From Archegozetes longisetosus (taxonomy: Eukaryota > Arthropoda > Arachnida > Sarcoptiformes > Trhypochthoniidae): a stretch of 64,000 bases of DNA. The position numbers and the translations under genes are program-made. The stretch covers positions 7,377,288-7,441,287 of the forward strand of contig JAEMBT020000009.1 in the NCBI GenBank assembly GCA_018873245.2, written 5' to 3'. Under the pieces are notes generated by a model. That model worked only from the letters and a program-made list of their open reading frames with translations, was not told the DNA's origin and searched no databases. Positions 1-10,171 of this stretch are shown here, in pieces. Each line of letters starts with the position of its first letter. Positions within the stretch are counted from its first letter, which is position 1.

Positions 1-666
1 CCCGTATTGACAGTCAGGTAGAATAGCACAAGTTATGAATGAATTAACATTATTATAGAGTAGAGATTCAAATATCTTCATGGAATTTTTAGAAACAGAG
101 ACCGGTCGATAGGAAGTTATACCGTTCTTTGGTTTATTCGGTTTGTGAATAGGCGTCACACAACTAATTTCCATATCTTTTGATATTTTTTCATAGAATA
201 AAATTGCTTTGAATAGTACATAAAATACTCGACCAAAAAGGCCACAGCATCTTTTAATTAGTACAGTGGGTATTACCGAAGGCCCATCAGATTTTTTTAG
301 GTTTAACTTTAAAATTTCACGGGTGATATCGGTCATATCTAAGATCAATTCACTTAATATATTTGGTTGACTATTTTGGTTAGCACAAATAACGACTGAT
401 TTTATAGGAATAAGAGGATTAGTATCTGGACAGTAGACAGAAGAAAAGTGTCTCACAAATGTTTTACAAATATCTGTTTTTGAATCAATTAATTCATTTT
501 CATAATTAAAAATTTTTGGATTATTAGATCGTTTTGTTGATTGTTTAATTTTTCTAGAGAGAGAGAGAGAGAGAGAGAGATCATTGTATTTATTAATGAG
601 TTTCTGATATTCTTTCTCATGAAAAGAAATAATTTTTTTATTGATAGCACTGAAAAGATATTTGTT
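1..666 (-). pseudogene. LINE ORF2, reverse-transcriptase part (open at window start)
   Basis: A continuous minus-strand reading frame of about 220 codons has no stop from about 666 to base 1. It contains the start of a LINE reverse transcriptase: KKSDGPSVIPTVLIK, then VTPIHKPNKPKNGITSYRPV, then KIFESLLYNN and the QYG that precedes the palm motifs. These match the conserved fingers of non-LTR RTs (VTPIHK...YRPIS). The YxDD catalytic box would lie beyond the window edge. A (GA)n run at 556-580 is translated in frame as a Leu-Ser repeat in the linker between endonuclease and RT. The frame ends just before the inserted Harbinger element. It is part of a mobile element, not a host gene. Confidence 0.85.
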
Positions 667-697
667 GGGTTTCTTAAACAATACTTATCTTAAATTT

Positions 698-830
698 GCT
701 TAAGTTAACTTAAAATTTTAAGCTAACTTAAATAATTCATTTCAATTTCCAGACTTAACTTAGAGTTTAAGTTAACTCATCATTTCACTTAAAATTTCAA
801 TAAAAAAATTAAGGGAGCTAAACAGCAAAC
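698..830. repeat. Left subterminal repeats of the Harbinger element
   Basis: There are repeated ttaagttaactta-type motifs (700-713, 719-733, 754-776). The first is itself a 14-bp palindrome and recurs inverted at the right end (3192-3205). They are candidate binding sites for the Myb-like protein. Confidence 0.6.
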
Positions 831-875
831 TTAAGTAGAATTATTACAGAATTCTGTTTGCTCGTGAAGTTGAAA

Positions 876-1964
876 ATGTCTAATTTAATAGAATTAGTAT
901 TGATCCAAGATGATCAAAGTGAGTCAACCTATGAATATGTTGCTGAAATCATACCAAAGCATAGACTTCGACTGAATCCAATAGATTTTTATTCAGAAAA
1001 GCAATTTTATGAGCGATTTCGTATGAGCAAAGACACTGCTCTTCACATTTGCTCGCTGGTGGAAGACAATCTTGCGCGATACACTCATCGCAATCATTCA
1101 ATTCCTCCCATCATTCAAGTGTTGGCCGCGTTGCGATATTACCGAAGTGGCTCATTTCAGCAGGTCAATGGTGACGCAATTCACCTGTCCAGAGCTTCGG
1201 TTTGCCGTATATCGCGAGTCTTTTCGCGTGCCATTGCGTCACTTGCGTGTCATTATATTCGTATGCCTGAAGGAGCAGAATTGGTCAAAGTGAAAGATGC
1301 GTTCTATGAGATAGCTGGCGTGCCAAACATTATAGGTGCCATTGATTGCACCCACATTCAAGTCAAGGTGGAAGAGAATGATTGTGCAGAAGGGAGAGAG
1401 AAATTTCTCAATCGCAAAGGCAAGTACACACTCAACTGCCAAGCAATTTGCGATGCAAATATGATGTTTAGAAATCGGGTGGTGCGCTGGCATGGAAGCA
1501 CCCATGACAGTCGTATGTTCAGGAATAGTGAAGTGTACTCTCGATTGCTCAACAGCGAGATCAATGGAATATTAGTTGGTGATTCTGGCTATCCATCTCT
1601 TAAGTTTTTACTCACTCCAATATCAAATCCATCGACAAATCCAGAAAGAAAGTACAATAAGTCACACATCAAGACACGAAACATTATCGAGAGACTGTTT
1701 GGTGCATTTAAGAGAAGATTCAATATTCTAGCAACATTAATGCAAACTAAACTCGAGAACAGTATCCCTATCATTGTTGCGTGTGCTGTCTTGTGGAACA
1801 TCTTGAGAATGTCCAATGAGTTAGAAATGATGGAAGATGAAGAAGAAGAAGTGAGTCAAGATGAGCTAGCAAGTATGCGTCATATACCTGAAGAAGATAC
1901 TGATTTGGCTGGTGGAACCGAAGGTCAGGTATTCAGAAGGAGGTTCATTCAAAGTTATTTCTAA
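876..1964 (+). CDS. Harbinger (HARBI1-like) DDE transposase
   Basis: A 362-residue protein from the ATG at 876; an in-frame TTG at 858 would add six residues but is not a normal start. It cuts and pastes the surrounding Harbinger element. The DDE nuclease core is visible: first Asp in IGAIDCTHIQVK, second Asp in LVGDSGYP, and Glu in NIIERLFGAFKRRFN. Upstream is the helical region typical of HARBI1-like proteins (IIQVLAALRYYRSGSFQQV). Length and motif order fit complete members of the family (about 350-400 aa). The C-terminus is acidic (EDEEEEV). There is no intron or frameshift, unlike nearly every other transposase in this window. Its partner is the Myb-like protein encoded convergently at 2219-2965. 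Confidence 0.92.
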   Translation: MSNLIELVLIQDDQSESTYEYVAEIIPKHRLRLNPIDFYSEKQFYERFRMSKDTALHICSLVEDNLARYTHRNHSIPPIIQVLAALRYYRSGSFQQVNGDAIHLSRASVCRISRVFSRAIASLACHYIRMPEGAELVKVKDAFYEIAGVPNIIGAIDCTHIQVKVEENDCAEGREKFLNRKGKYTLNCQAICDANMMFRNRVVRWHGSTHDSRMFRNSEVYSRLLNSEINGILVGDSGYPSLKFLLTPISNPSTNPERKYNKSHIKTRNIIERLFGAFKRRFNILATLMQTKLENSIPIIVACAVLWNILRMSNELEMMEDEEEEVSQDELASMRHIPEEDTDLAGGTEGQVFRRRFIQSYF

Positions 1965-2218
1965 AGGATTTTCTTCATTATCCTGAACATGATTTAAATT
2001 GAAATTATTATAATGCTATAATTTATTCTCCTTTCAATTGAAAATGTAATTTCAATGAGTTCAATGAGTACAGACCATAATTACATGTGTTTCAATGGTG
2101 AAAAACTTGAAAATTTTTTATTTAACTAGATTATATTGAAAGGATTATAAACTATGCTTTTATAATAATCTCATTCTTATAGCGTTATCTAAAGTGAATT
2201 TTTTAGTTATTTCTATCA

Positions 2219-2965
2219 CTATTCTTCAGTAGTGACAATCTTTTGTCCTTCTAACATAAATGTGACACTTGATTCTCTGGCCATCTTCCAATCCAAGTAT
2301 TCCATCTTTTTCAACTTGTACTTTTTCTCAATCTCAATCGACTCAATCTTTGCATTCGCCTTGCGAATCATGGCTTCTTGCAATTCTCTTGATAATGCAG
2401 TCACATCACCACTAGTTTTTCTCTTCCTCTGTTGATTTTTGTCCATCTTATCAACCACACTGACCAATTCGATCTCATTCCGAGTCTCGAGTGTGTTTCC
2501 ACTGACCTTCACTGTATTCTCTCCGTGCCAATTCTGATCTGAATCAAATGGATTGTCAAGTGGCATGAGTGACTCTCCGTGTGCCTCGATTACCATTATA
2601 TCCAATGCTGATGCTGTTGCTGCTGCACTTCCACCTCCAGTTCTCCCAATAGAAGCTTTGTCTTGAGCTATGTTTTTCTTAGCAGAAGAAAGCATGTTAT
2701 CATACAATTTCTTCACTTTCTCCCATGGCTGTGGTTCTTGATCAGGAAATCTTGCAAACAGCTCACTTCTCACGCTCATCCAGATCTTCTTCTTCTCAAG
2801 TGTTATGTTGTCTTGCTTGCTCGACTTAATAATTTCCAAATGTGGTTTTATCAACTCAAGCAACGCTTCCTTCTGTTCTTGAGAGAAATTCTTTGCTCTC
2901 GGTTTTCTATCCTTCTTCTCTTCATTCTCTTTCACTGTCAGATATTCTTTAACATTAGATGACAT
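2219..2965 (-). CDS. Harbinger Myb/SANT-like DNA-binding partner protein
   Basis: A 248-residue protein, convergent with the Harbinger transposase and separated from it by about 250 bp. Residues about 25-100 form a Myb/SANT-like trihelix domain: FSQEQKEALLELIKPHLEII, then WMSVRSELFARF, then WEKVKKLYDNMLSSAKKN, with the spaced aromatics of this fold. In characterised Harbinger systems such a protein binds subterminal repeats and helps bring the transposase into the nucleus. The central part is low-complexity (GGGSAAATASA). The C-terminal region is a charged helix (about 190-240), probably a coiled coil. The reading frame is intact. Likely targets are the ttaagttaactta motifs at both element ends, which is an inference. 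Confidence 0.85.
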   Translation of the reverse strand: MSSNVKEYLTVKENEEKKDRKPRAKNFSQEQKEALLELIKPHLEIIKSSKQDNITLEKKKIWMSVRSELFARFPDQEPQPWEKVKKLYDNMLSSAKKNIAQDKASIGRTGGGSAAATASALDIMVIEAHGESLMPLDNPFDSDQNWHGENTVKVSGNTLETRNEIELVSVVDKMDKNQQRKRKTSGDVTALSRELQEAMIRKANAKIESIEIEKKYKLKKMEYLDWKMARESSVTFMLEGQKIVTTEE

Positions 2966-3094
2966 CGCGCAATAATGAAAGAATCAATTGGATCAAATGA
3001 GAATGTAATAGATAATCAGGTAGAATAGAGTTGTCATAGAATCGAACGTTATATTGCGTTACAGAAATATGTCAGCCAATCAGAATGATTTTAT

Positions 3095-3206
3095 TTGACT
3101 TAACTTATGCTAAGTTAAGTCAAGTAAGATTTTTATATTGAAATGTGAGTTAAGTTAAGTCTCAATTAAAGTGAACTAGTTGACTAACTATTTAAGTTAA
3201 CTTAAG
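3095..3206. repeat. Right subterminal repeats of the Harbinger element
   Basis: Copies of acttaactta/taagttaagt occur at 3098-3125, 3147-3162 and 3192-3206, mirroring the left end. The two sets are inverted relative to each other, as expected for terminal recognition sequences. Confidence 0.6.
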
Positions 3207-3252
3207 TAGAAAAGGTTGGATATTGAAACGTAGCAATTGACTCCAAAAAAGA

Positions 3253-3267
3253 TAATATTTATCTAAT
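3253..3267. repeat. Target-site duplication, left copy (foldback)
   Basis: taatatttatctaat, identical to 3583-3597 and mismatched immediately outside on both sides. It marks the insertion site of the palindromic element inside LINE ORF2. Confidence 0.85.
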
Positions 3268-3582
3268 TAAGATATAGGATAAGAAAATAAACTCACCAAT
3301 TGTTGTTGAAGATGAGAAGAGTTGAAATTTTCGACTTTAAGTCTTCATCAGCACATAGAAGAGAGAGAGAGAGAGAGAGAGAATCAAAAGGCACAACAAA
3401 TGGCGCCATTTGTTGTGCCTTTGATACTCTCTCTCTCTCTCTCTCTCTCTCTATGTGCTGATGAAGACTTAAAGTCGAAAATTTCAACTCTTCTCATCTT
3501 CAACAACAATTGGTGAGTTTATTTATTTTCTTATCCTATATCTTAATTTACTACAAACCACCCGCGCATACCCATCTTTCAT
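3268..3582. mobile_element. 315-bp palindromic (foldback) insertion with 15-bp target duplication
   Basis: Two nearly identical arms of about 137 bp face each other around the centre aatggcgccatt (about 3402). Each arm holds a GA/CT microsatellite (3358-3381 and 3428-3452), so the same peptide-like reading frame appears on both strands; it is not a gene. A 35-bp non-palindromic tail (3548-3582) lies at one end. The whole insertion is flanked by an identical 15-bp direct repeat (3253-3267 and 3583-3597). Removing it restores the LINE reading frame (...KQTLDKY then YLFWSQ). A long, variable-length duplication is typical of LINE-driven retroposition, not of most DNA transposons. Confidence 0.85.
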
Positions 3583-3597
3583 TAATATTTATCTAAT
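3583..3597. repeat. Target-site duplication, right copy (foldback)
   Basis: taatatttatctaat, identical to 3253-3267. On the minus strand it encodes part of the LINE sequence TLDKY. Confidence 0.85.
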
Positions 3598-4630
3598 GTT
3601 TGCTTATATTTTTTATGTGTTAATCGTTTTATTTTTATCAAATGTTTGATATCATAAGGAATTTCTCTAAGATTATATCTAAGAGTTTTATATTTGAACG
3701 AACTATTGAAGGCAGAATTAATTTCATGCATAAATTCGGAATAGATAGAATCAATATCTGTATTTCTATCAACAATTGATTGCCAATTAATAGCTGATAG
3801 TTTTGTTTCAAATATATCTTTATCATTAAAATCAATTTTTCCTGAATTACTTTTAGCAGATTTGTCAATAGGTTGACCATTAATGACAGTAAAGATTGAC
3901 AAATGGTCACAAGTTTCTGATATACTATTCTGAACTCGTATTTGTGTCAAGAGATTCTCGTCATTAGTAATCAGTAGATCTATTAGTGAAGGATTTGAAC
4001 TGTATTCAGGATGTGATGGATAGGTAGGCTCAGTTACTACTTGATATAATTTATAGGTTTTCAACAAACTTAATAGCTTCAGACTTATAGTTGAAGAAGA
4101 GTTTAAAATATTTATGTTGAAATCACCTGAAAGTATAATTTTATAATCGAAATAAAAATTATTTATTTTGTTTATAAGTTTTTCAAATTCGTTTATTTGA
4201 GTAAAGGTCGGATTGGGAGCTATATATATGGAACTAATTATGTATTTGCAGTTTTTAAAGTTAAGTTCAGCAAAAAACACTCTCAAAATTATCAGTGATA
4301 ATGTTATCTATAGATTTAGATCTGAGAATATTCCTTATTCCAATGATCACTCCACCCCCAAATTTATTTCTATCTTTTCTATAGATATTATAAGAGCTGT
4401 CAATCATATTGTCTGTAGTAGTTGAGTCTAAATAGGTTTCTGTTCCAAAAAATGTCAATTTTATCATTAATTAGATACGTTTTGAAGTGAAAAATTTTAT
4501 TATTAAGGCTACGGAAGTCAAGTGAGACTAAATTAAGAAGTGAATTACCTTTAGTTTTAATTGTGTTTGTAGCTAAAGGCTTTAAAAGTTTTTCGACCCT
4601 ATGACTCCAATTGTTAACGCCTTGGCGGAT
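3583..4630 (-). pseudogene. LINE ORF2, endonuclease part (two frameshifts)
   Basis: Minus-strand frames together encode an APE-type endonuclease that nicks target DNA to prime reverse transcription. In order: SLLNLVSLDFRSLNNKI (N-terminus), TETYLDS (the catalytic Glu region of the family), RKDRNKFGGGVIIGIRN, SIYIAPNP, LSGDFNINILN (Asp/Asn catalytic motif), LIDLLITND and ETCDHLSIFT (the Asp-His pair). The frame begins by overlapping the last codons of ORF1. It is broken by one-base shifts near 4450 and 4275, both in A6 runs. After 3583 the frame is interrupted by the palindrome, which adds a stop at once. The motif set leaves little doubt about family; activity is lost as written. Confidence 0.87.
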
Positions 4631-5372
4631 AAAACTTTTTGTCGTTCAGATATAAATAATTTTGATAATTATAGTTTGGTATCGGTTGTGACAGTTGCTG
4701 ACAATTGATAAGATATCTGTAATAGCTATCGAAGTTTTCGTAAATGGGATAAAAATTACGAGAGGGATGAGTCGTCTGACGATTATTATAATTATTGCTA
4801 TCATGCGAACCATTTTTACGATATATGAAATGATTCCATCGGTTTAATTGTTGAGGCCGTTGATTAAAAGATTTTCTACTCCGCGTTTGTTGATCAGGAT
4901 TCCGAATGGCTTGAATTTGATTTAAGGCTTTTGTATTTGAGTCCACTTTTGAGGTTAAGTTAAGGACTTTATGAAAAATTAAATCCATTCTCTCTTCAGA
5001 ATTCAAATTCCTGTAATCATTAGTCGCTTTACGAAATTTAGTTAAATATGCGCCACTATTTTCTGAATTACCCAATTCTTCAACATCAGTATTAGTAGGA
5101 GTGCTGTTCAGATTTTGTGTGTTTTGAGTAGGCGTTAAACTGATGTCATTCAATGAGTTGTCACTTTTTTCATATTTAATTTTCTTGTTATTAACTAGAT
5201 TCGCAATTTCATTAATGTAACTTTTGATTTGATTCTTCGAGATATTATCTCTCTTTGAATCAATTGAGGTAAATAATAAGTCACATTTAGTTAAGACATT
5301 CTGATATAATTTAGAGATAGAAAAATGTGATTGTTGTGATGACGACATAATGAACTCAACTATAATGAACAT
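4614..5372 (-). CDS. LINE ORF1 (gag-like) protein
   Basis: A 252-residue reading frame lying immediately upstream of the endonuclease, in the ORF1 position of a LINE. It is polar and low-complexity, rich in Asn, Ser and Gln. It has a possible coiled-coil N-terminal third (KLYQNVLTKCDLLFTSID) and an Arg/Asn/Tyr-rich C-terminal tail that could bind RNA. I see no CCHC zinc knuckle. Its stop codon overlaps the start of the ORF2 frame (+1), an arrangement that would allow frameshifting or reinitiation. The methionine chosen at 5372 is the most upstream; a second at about 5348 (MSSSQQS) is equally plausible. Assignment rests mostly on position. Confidence 0.6.
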   Translation of the reverse strand: MFIIVEFIMSSSQQSHFSISKLYQNVLTKCDLLFTSIDSKRDNISKNQIKSYINEIANLVNNKKIKYEKSDNSLNDISLTPTQNTQNLNSTPTNTDVEELGNSENSGAYLTKFRKATNDYRNLNSEERMDLIFHKVLNLTSKVDSNTKALNQIQAIRNPDQQTRSRKSFNQRPQQLNRWNHFIYRKNGSHDSNNYNNRQTTHPSRNFYPIYENFDSYYRYLINCQQLSQPIPNYNYQNYLYLNDKKFYPPRR

Positions 5373-5400
5373 ACTTTAGAGTACAAAGTAAGAAAATAAG

Positions 5401-8043
5401 AATATCCTTAATAAGAAATCACTTCTGCTTTTATCCTCTTTGTGATGTCCTGAACTTACCATATTTAGCTTAATGAAAAAAAATTATGTTTACATCAACA
5501 TACTTACAATTTTAGTAAATAATACATGATTGGAAATTTACTAAACTAAAAACTTAGGACACCTAAAAGATGTAACTACAATTTCTACTTCAAGATACAT
5601 TTACTTTATTATTATCAAATCAAAAATGATTAATATTTTTCTCTAAAAACGAAGTAAACAAACATAAAAACTATACACAATATTTTTCTATTTCACAATA
5701 TGTTCCATCACAATCTAATACTACGAATAAAAGCTAATTAAATTTTACTTCATTAGTTACTTTTATAGTAATTGGTATATTTAATTTATATTATATTTAC
5801 TTACTTTATATTTATATTTGATTTAAAGTTTTCCGCGCAAGCGTCAAACTGTGTTAACTACTAATACTTGGTGTTGGGCTCACGGGAATAAGTTTAATTT
5901 TACACAAGTTCTGAGATTGAGAATATTTTTAAAATGTGCAATGTCACACAAATTAAAATAAATTTTACTTTAAATTTTTGGAATCAGTTTATTTTGAGTA
6001 AAGTAGATTTATTGATTGTTAGTATTTCACTCATTCTGTTTGCTATTCTACGATTTATAAAGCTTCGAGTAGATAATGAGTTTTGTGCTAAGCACCAAAA
6101 ATTGCTTTTTGGCTGATAAATAATTGACGATTTTTTACGACTTTTTCAGATTAAATCAATTCTATCGATCTCATAAGTCTGATACTCATAAAGTCCATCA
6201 ATTTTCATAGAGACAGCAATATATCCACCAAAGCAATATCTTAAAAGTCCTGTTTGAACAAGTAGTTTTGTTATATGGCCAGTAGTATTACCTACGTATA
6301 TAAAATCCACAGTGTATTTAAGACTTATTCACTGACAGGTATTGATTCTTTGTATTTGATTTACAAATTAGTAAAATTTAAGTTTAAAAGATAAAGTAAT
6401 TGATTAATAGCATTTTAAAATAATCATTAGGATCTTTTAATATAAATTTAATTATTAATAGCAATGGTAAAATCATTGTTTCCATAAATATTCAATGATA
6501 AGAAATAAAACTTTAGAATTCAATGACTGTTATAACACAATAAACAAAAAGGTAAGAAATCTAATCCTCATAAGGTATTAACACGTAGTATACTGTAGGT
6601 AACATATATAAGAATTGTTACCTGTGCTTGACAGCTTTTAAGATTTTTTAAATTGAAATGTTAGGTATAGTCATTGATGATGTCAAAAAATGCTCTAATA
6701 AAAGCCATTCAAATACATATTTCATTTAAGTTAAAATATTTCAAAAATTTGAATGAATATATAATTGAACTCAAAAAATTTTTAATTTTTATTACTGATC
6801 TATATTACTTTGGAAATAGTTTTCGATGTGAATTTTAATTAGTTATTTTGAAAAGATTTCTTAATCTTAAAATAGCAATTATTCATGCAAAATCCTTAAA
6901 TTTCAAATCATATGCTTTATACATTATAGTTACTACTTTTAAATTACATTATAAAAGTAAAATATATTTATTATATTGAAAACTACTTAAGTCTTAAAAA
7001 TTGTTCTAATTTGAATGATTAACCTAAATTTAGATATTATTCCAGAAAGATTTATTTCAGTTTAATATGTAAGAAATTCTCAGATGCAGCTGCTTTTGAC
7101 AGGCTATAGGGGTTTTAGAGTATCGCTTAAAATCTGGTTTACCCTTATATCATATGCTATATAAGGTTTAATGCATGATCTAATGGTAAAGATGAAAGTT
7201 AGTGCTAATATTCTTATTGTAATCAATGTGCTAGATTTCAAATTTTGCGCGCAAGCATAATAAAACTGTGCTAGCTACTAATAATTAGTATTAGTTCTTT
7301 GTGATTAAATTTAATTTTTCATACATTCCAACAGACTTAAAATGTAGAATGATTTGTCTTGCATCATTTAAACTATATTTAGAATGTCTTCTAACTTTCC
7401 TAATTTTTTTCAATAAGAATGAGTTAAAATTCATTTTTAAACTCGAGTTTAAGCAAATTTGAGAGCGTGCTCCTCGATTAAAAGTCTTCGCTCACAAATC
7501 ACATTTTGCGAATACTACACGAATCAGTAAAATTATATAAATTTTTGCTTATGTCCCACTTAATGTTTTTTCTCAAGAATTGAGTTAGACTTGATCTGGT
7601 AACGGTAAGTACAAAAGTAAGCTTTATAGATTTATTGATTTATGACATTTGACTCAATTTTCGCCATTCTGTGATGTTATATAAAACTTTTGAATAGATA
7701 CCGACTTGTGTGAGGCGCTGAAAATGACTTAGTTCATAAACAGTTGTGTTTTTAGATTGTATGAATTGATGTTATGATAAAAAAAAATATTAATCTATAC
7801 CTTAAATTCGAAACTCATAAATATAAATTTCATTAGTTCCCATAGAGAATTTTCTTGAAATATATGAACAAAAACAGTTCTCTCAGTTCAGTCCTGTTTG
7901 ATGAGCAGTTTTGTTATATGTTCATTGAAATGTTAACTTTCAAAAATCGATATTACGTCTAAAACTTATGTATCAACAGGTATTGAGTATTCGCCTTTGA
8001 TTTTTATATTAAAATAGATAGCGATTTTACTCATTAGTTATAC
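5401..8043. other. Intergenic AT-rich DNA with a degenerate direct duplication
   Basis: I see no convincing gene. Two segments resemble each other in the same orientation. About 5835-5930 and 7243-7345 share a 'gcgcaagc ... aaactgtg(t/c)ta(a/g)ctactaata' block. About 6245-6400 and 7890-8040 share 'gtcctgtttga ... agttttgttatatg ... acaggtattga'. A 60-codon hydrophobic frame at 5934-6116 lies in the first copy and is not preserved in the second, so I do not call it a gene. Confidence 0.5.
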
Positions 8044-8045
8044 TA

Positions 8046-8492
8046 CAGCGTGTCCAAAATTAGGCACTTCATTGAATTTTTTAAATAACTTTTTAATGAA
8101 AAATGAAATGAATGAAATTTAAGCACATATTTTAACAATAGTATATGCAATTTAATTAAATAAATTTTCAAAATGTTCACCCTCACTTACAACCAAATTA
8201 TAAATCCTTTTTTTAAACTCGTCAGTTACTGATTTTAGCACTTCGGTTTCAATCCCCTTTACTTTGAACTTCAATAACTGATTCATTTAATTGATAATGT
8301 TTTTTGACAATAAATATGCGTTGTTGTAATTCAAGCGCCATTTTGTAAATATTGATATAGGAGTAGGGACGGATGTCGATTTATAAATTGCATTAATGAT
8401 AGTTCATTTGTTAATTAAGATAATGATTTTAATTCAAAAAGTTATTAAATTATTTTAAAAATTCAATGAAGTGCCTAATTTTGGACACGCTG
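8046..8492 (-). mobile_element. Mariner-like deletion derivative (MITE), TA-flanked
   Basis: There are terminal inverted repeats of about 37 bp, both starting cagcgtgtccaaaattaggc and flanked by TA (8044-8045, 8493-8494). Inside, on the minus strand, are the first codons of a transposase (MALELQQRIFIVKKHYQLNE) and, further on, its last codons (VVSEGEHFENLFN). These match the N-terminus and the GGHFE-type C-terminus of a group of mariner-like transposases, with the catalytic middle missing. It is therefore a non-autonomous element made by internal deletion, mobilised if at all by a full-length relative elsewhere. Confidence 0.85.
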
Positions 8493-8494
8493 TA

Positions 8495-10171
8495 TGTAAT
8501 TATCAATAAAAATGTGAATATGACTTCGTATAATAAAAGAAAATATTAATATTATAGGCACTCAATGGTATAAAGCAATAACTCTGGTTATTTACGACTC
8601 GTAAATCATTCGTAAATAGGTATGTTTAATTTTTGACTTTATAAATAAAATCTTTTAACTACATATCAAATCAAACATTATTTGATGAATGGAAAAGATT
8701 TTGGTCATTTTTGTTATTTTTTTGCAATATCAACTTAAAAAGATGGGCAATGTGATACTTAGTTTTCGATTAAGAGATTTATTAGGTATACTATAGAATA
8801 GGCCTACCTCAAGATCGTTACGAGATAGGATTTACTAGTGGGTTTGAGGACCGTAGATTCCATTTCCGATAGTAAAAATATCGGAAATTATTACTCCACG
8901 AGTTAATGACAATCAAAATAGCTAAACTACATTGAAGTGTATGGAGAAAACTTTAAAAGGGGTGCCAAGAATCTATGGCACGTGGGCCTTTCGCGTTACA
9001 GGCTAAAACAGATATCAATCGATGGGTCTTGATGAGTTGATCAAAGTTATCAATCGGCACAAAGTTGTCAGGTGTGGCAGTTATAAGTTATAGGTCACAA
9101 TAGTCTAAAGGGTCGGTCGCTTCTAATTCCTTTGCGATGCTCGCAAGTATATTGAACCTATATATCATTGAAAAGTATTCAACAAGGCGAATTCAACGGC
9201 ACTATGCTCAAGTAAGGGATGTTCAAAAAGTAAAACAACTTTATAATCTTATTTATAGAATTAAAACGAAAAGAGATTTCTAAGCGAAAATTTCAGGCAT
9301 TAAACTATATATTTATGTCTATACTCTAATTAGCTATAAATATGTAGTTTAGCTTATTTAGGCCATGTGAATAAAAAATAAAAATAAAAAGTAAAATGAA
9401 ATCAAGTCGAGTCTTCGTCAGTGCTTTCGAGTAACACGCAAAAGTCGCATAACCTCTTTGCTGGCATTTGAAATTTGAACGCAATCCTATAGTCCTCTAC
9501 TCTATTTCAACACAACGTAAAGCATCTTTAGAAAGTTAAAGTATTTTAAGTGACCCGGAATATCGAATCTTCTGAAGACTACAACAAACTTTTAATGCCT
9601 TAAACTTTGCTTTTTTCCAGAAAAATACAGTGAGTGAATTTTGGAAAGGAGTCTTATCCGTATGTTCCTGAGAATAATTTTCTTATTTTAAAATTATATT
9701 TTCAAGATATTGAAGGAGAATAAAATTAAGTTTATAAACAAGTTTCTGTTGGGTTATCATTCTAACAAAATATATTATGATGTAAATTTAAGCTGTTTAC
9801 ATGAAATTTATTTTCAATTTAATCAGTGCTTGTCAATTATGTCTCATTATTCCTTAAGGGAAAGTAACGCAATCCTATAGTCCTCATGTTGATTAGAAAC
9901 GAGAAAAAATCTTATAAGCTATAAATATTATTCCTTTAATACATACATCTTCATAATTAATTGAATCTTAATTAAGAATTAGATTTTAGTAGAAATATAA
10001 TTAATTGTGTAGAATTCATAACCATTTGTCAAATAATTACACTAAGAAACAAAACACAATAATTCAAAATAATTTATTTAAAAGTATTGTTGTGAGAATG
10101 AATTTTATTTTTAATTTTTAATAACATTTAAATTTATTCAATTATTTTATAAATAGTGAATCGATTAGGAG
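8495..10171. other. Intergenic region with a 19-bp direct repeat
   Basis: No gene was recognised. acgcaatcctatagtcctc occurs identically at 9479-9497 and 9867-9885, bracketing 369 bp that could be an inserted unit. A less AT-rich patch at about 8940-9220 has no frame I can assign. Confidence 0.5.

Larger units (their letters stand above)
667..3229. mobile_element. PIF/Harbinger DNA transposon, apparently complete
   Basis: Two convergent intact genes (a DDE transposase on the plus strand and a Myb/SANT-like protein on the minus strand) lie between inverted repeats. The subterminal repeat is ttaagttaacttaa (700-713 and 3192-3205), with further ttaagtta-type motifs on both sides. The outer ends are weakly similar (gtttc...) near 668 and 3228. 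The two-gene architecture is diagnostic of Harbinger elements. The element sits inside LINE ORF2, whose minus-strand frame reads ...WSQLL before it and NKYLFSAIN after it. The exact ends and the expected 3-bp target duplication are ambiguous because the termini are palindromic. Both genes being unbroken suggests a recent, possibly still active copy. Confidence 0.8.
1..5400 (-). mobile_element. APE-type LINE (Jockey/CR1-like), interrupted by two insertions and cut by the window start
   Basis: Read on the minus strand, the order is ORF1 (5372-4614), an APE-like endonuclease (about 4620-3583) and a reverse transcriptase (about 666-1). This is the usual order of a non-LTR retrotransposon. Two foreign segments split ORF2: a palindrome with a 15-bp target-site duplication (3268-3582) and a Harbinger transposon (about 667-3229). 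With both removed, the endonuclease-RT linker reads on, apparently in one frame. Two single-base frameshifts in A6 runs (4447-4452 and 4272-4277, plus-strand bases) break the endonuclease, so this copy is dead unless those are sequence errors. The upstream edge near 5400 is approximate. The clade is inferred from layout only. Confidence 0.85.

Noticed and set aside
3293..3516. Identical 64-residue reading frames on both strands (MKFSTLSLHQHIE...)
   Set aside because: They are mirror products of the palindrome arms and the GA/CT microsatellite; no splice or family evidence for a protein.
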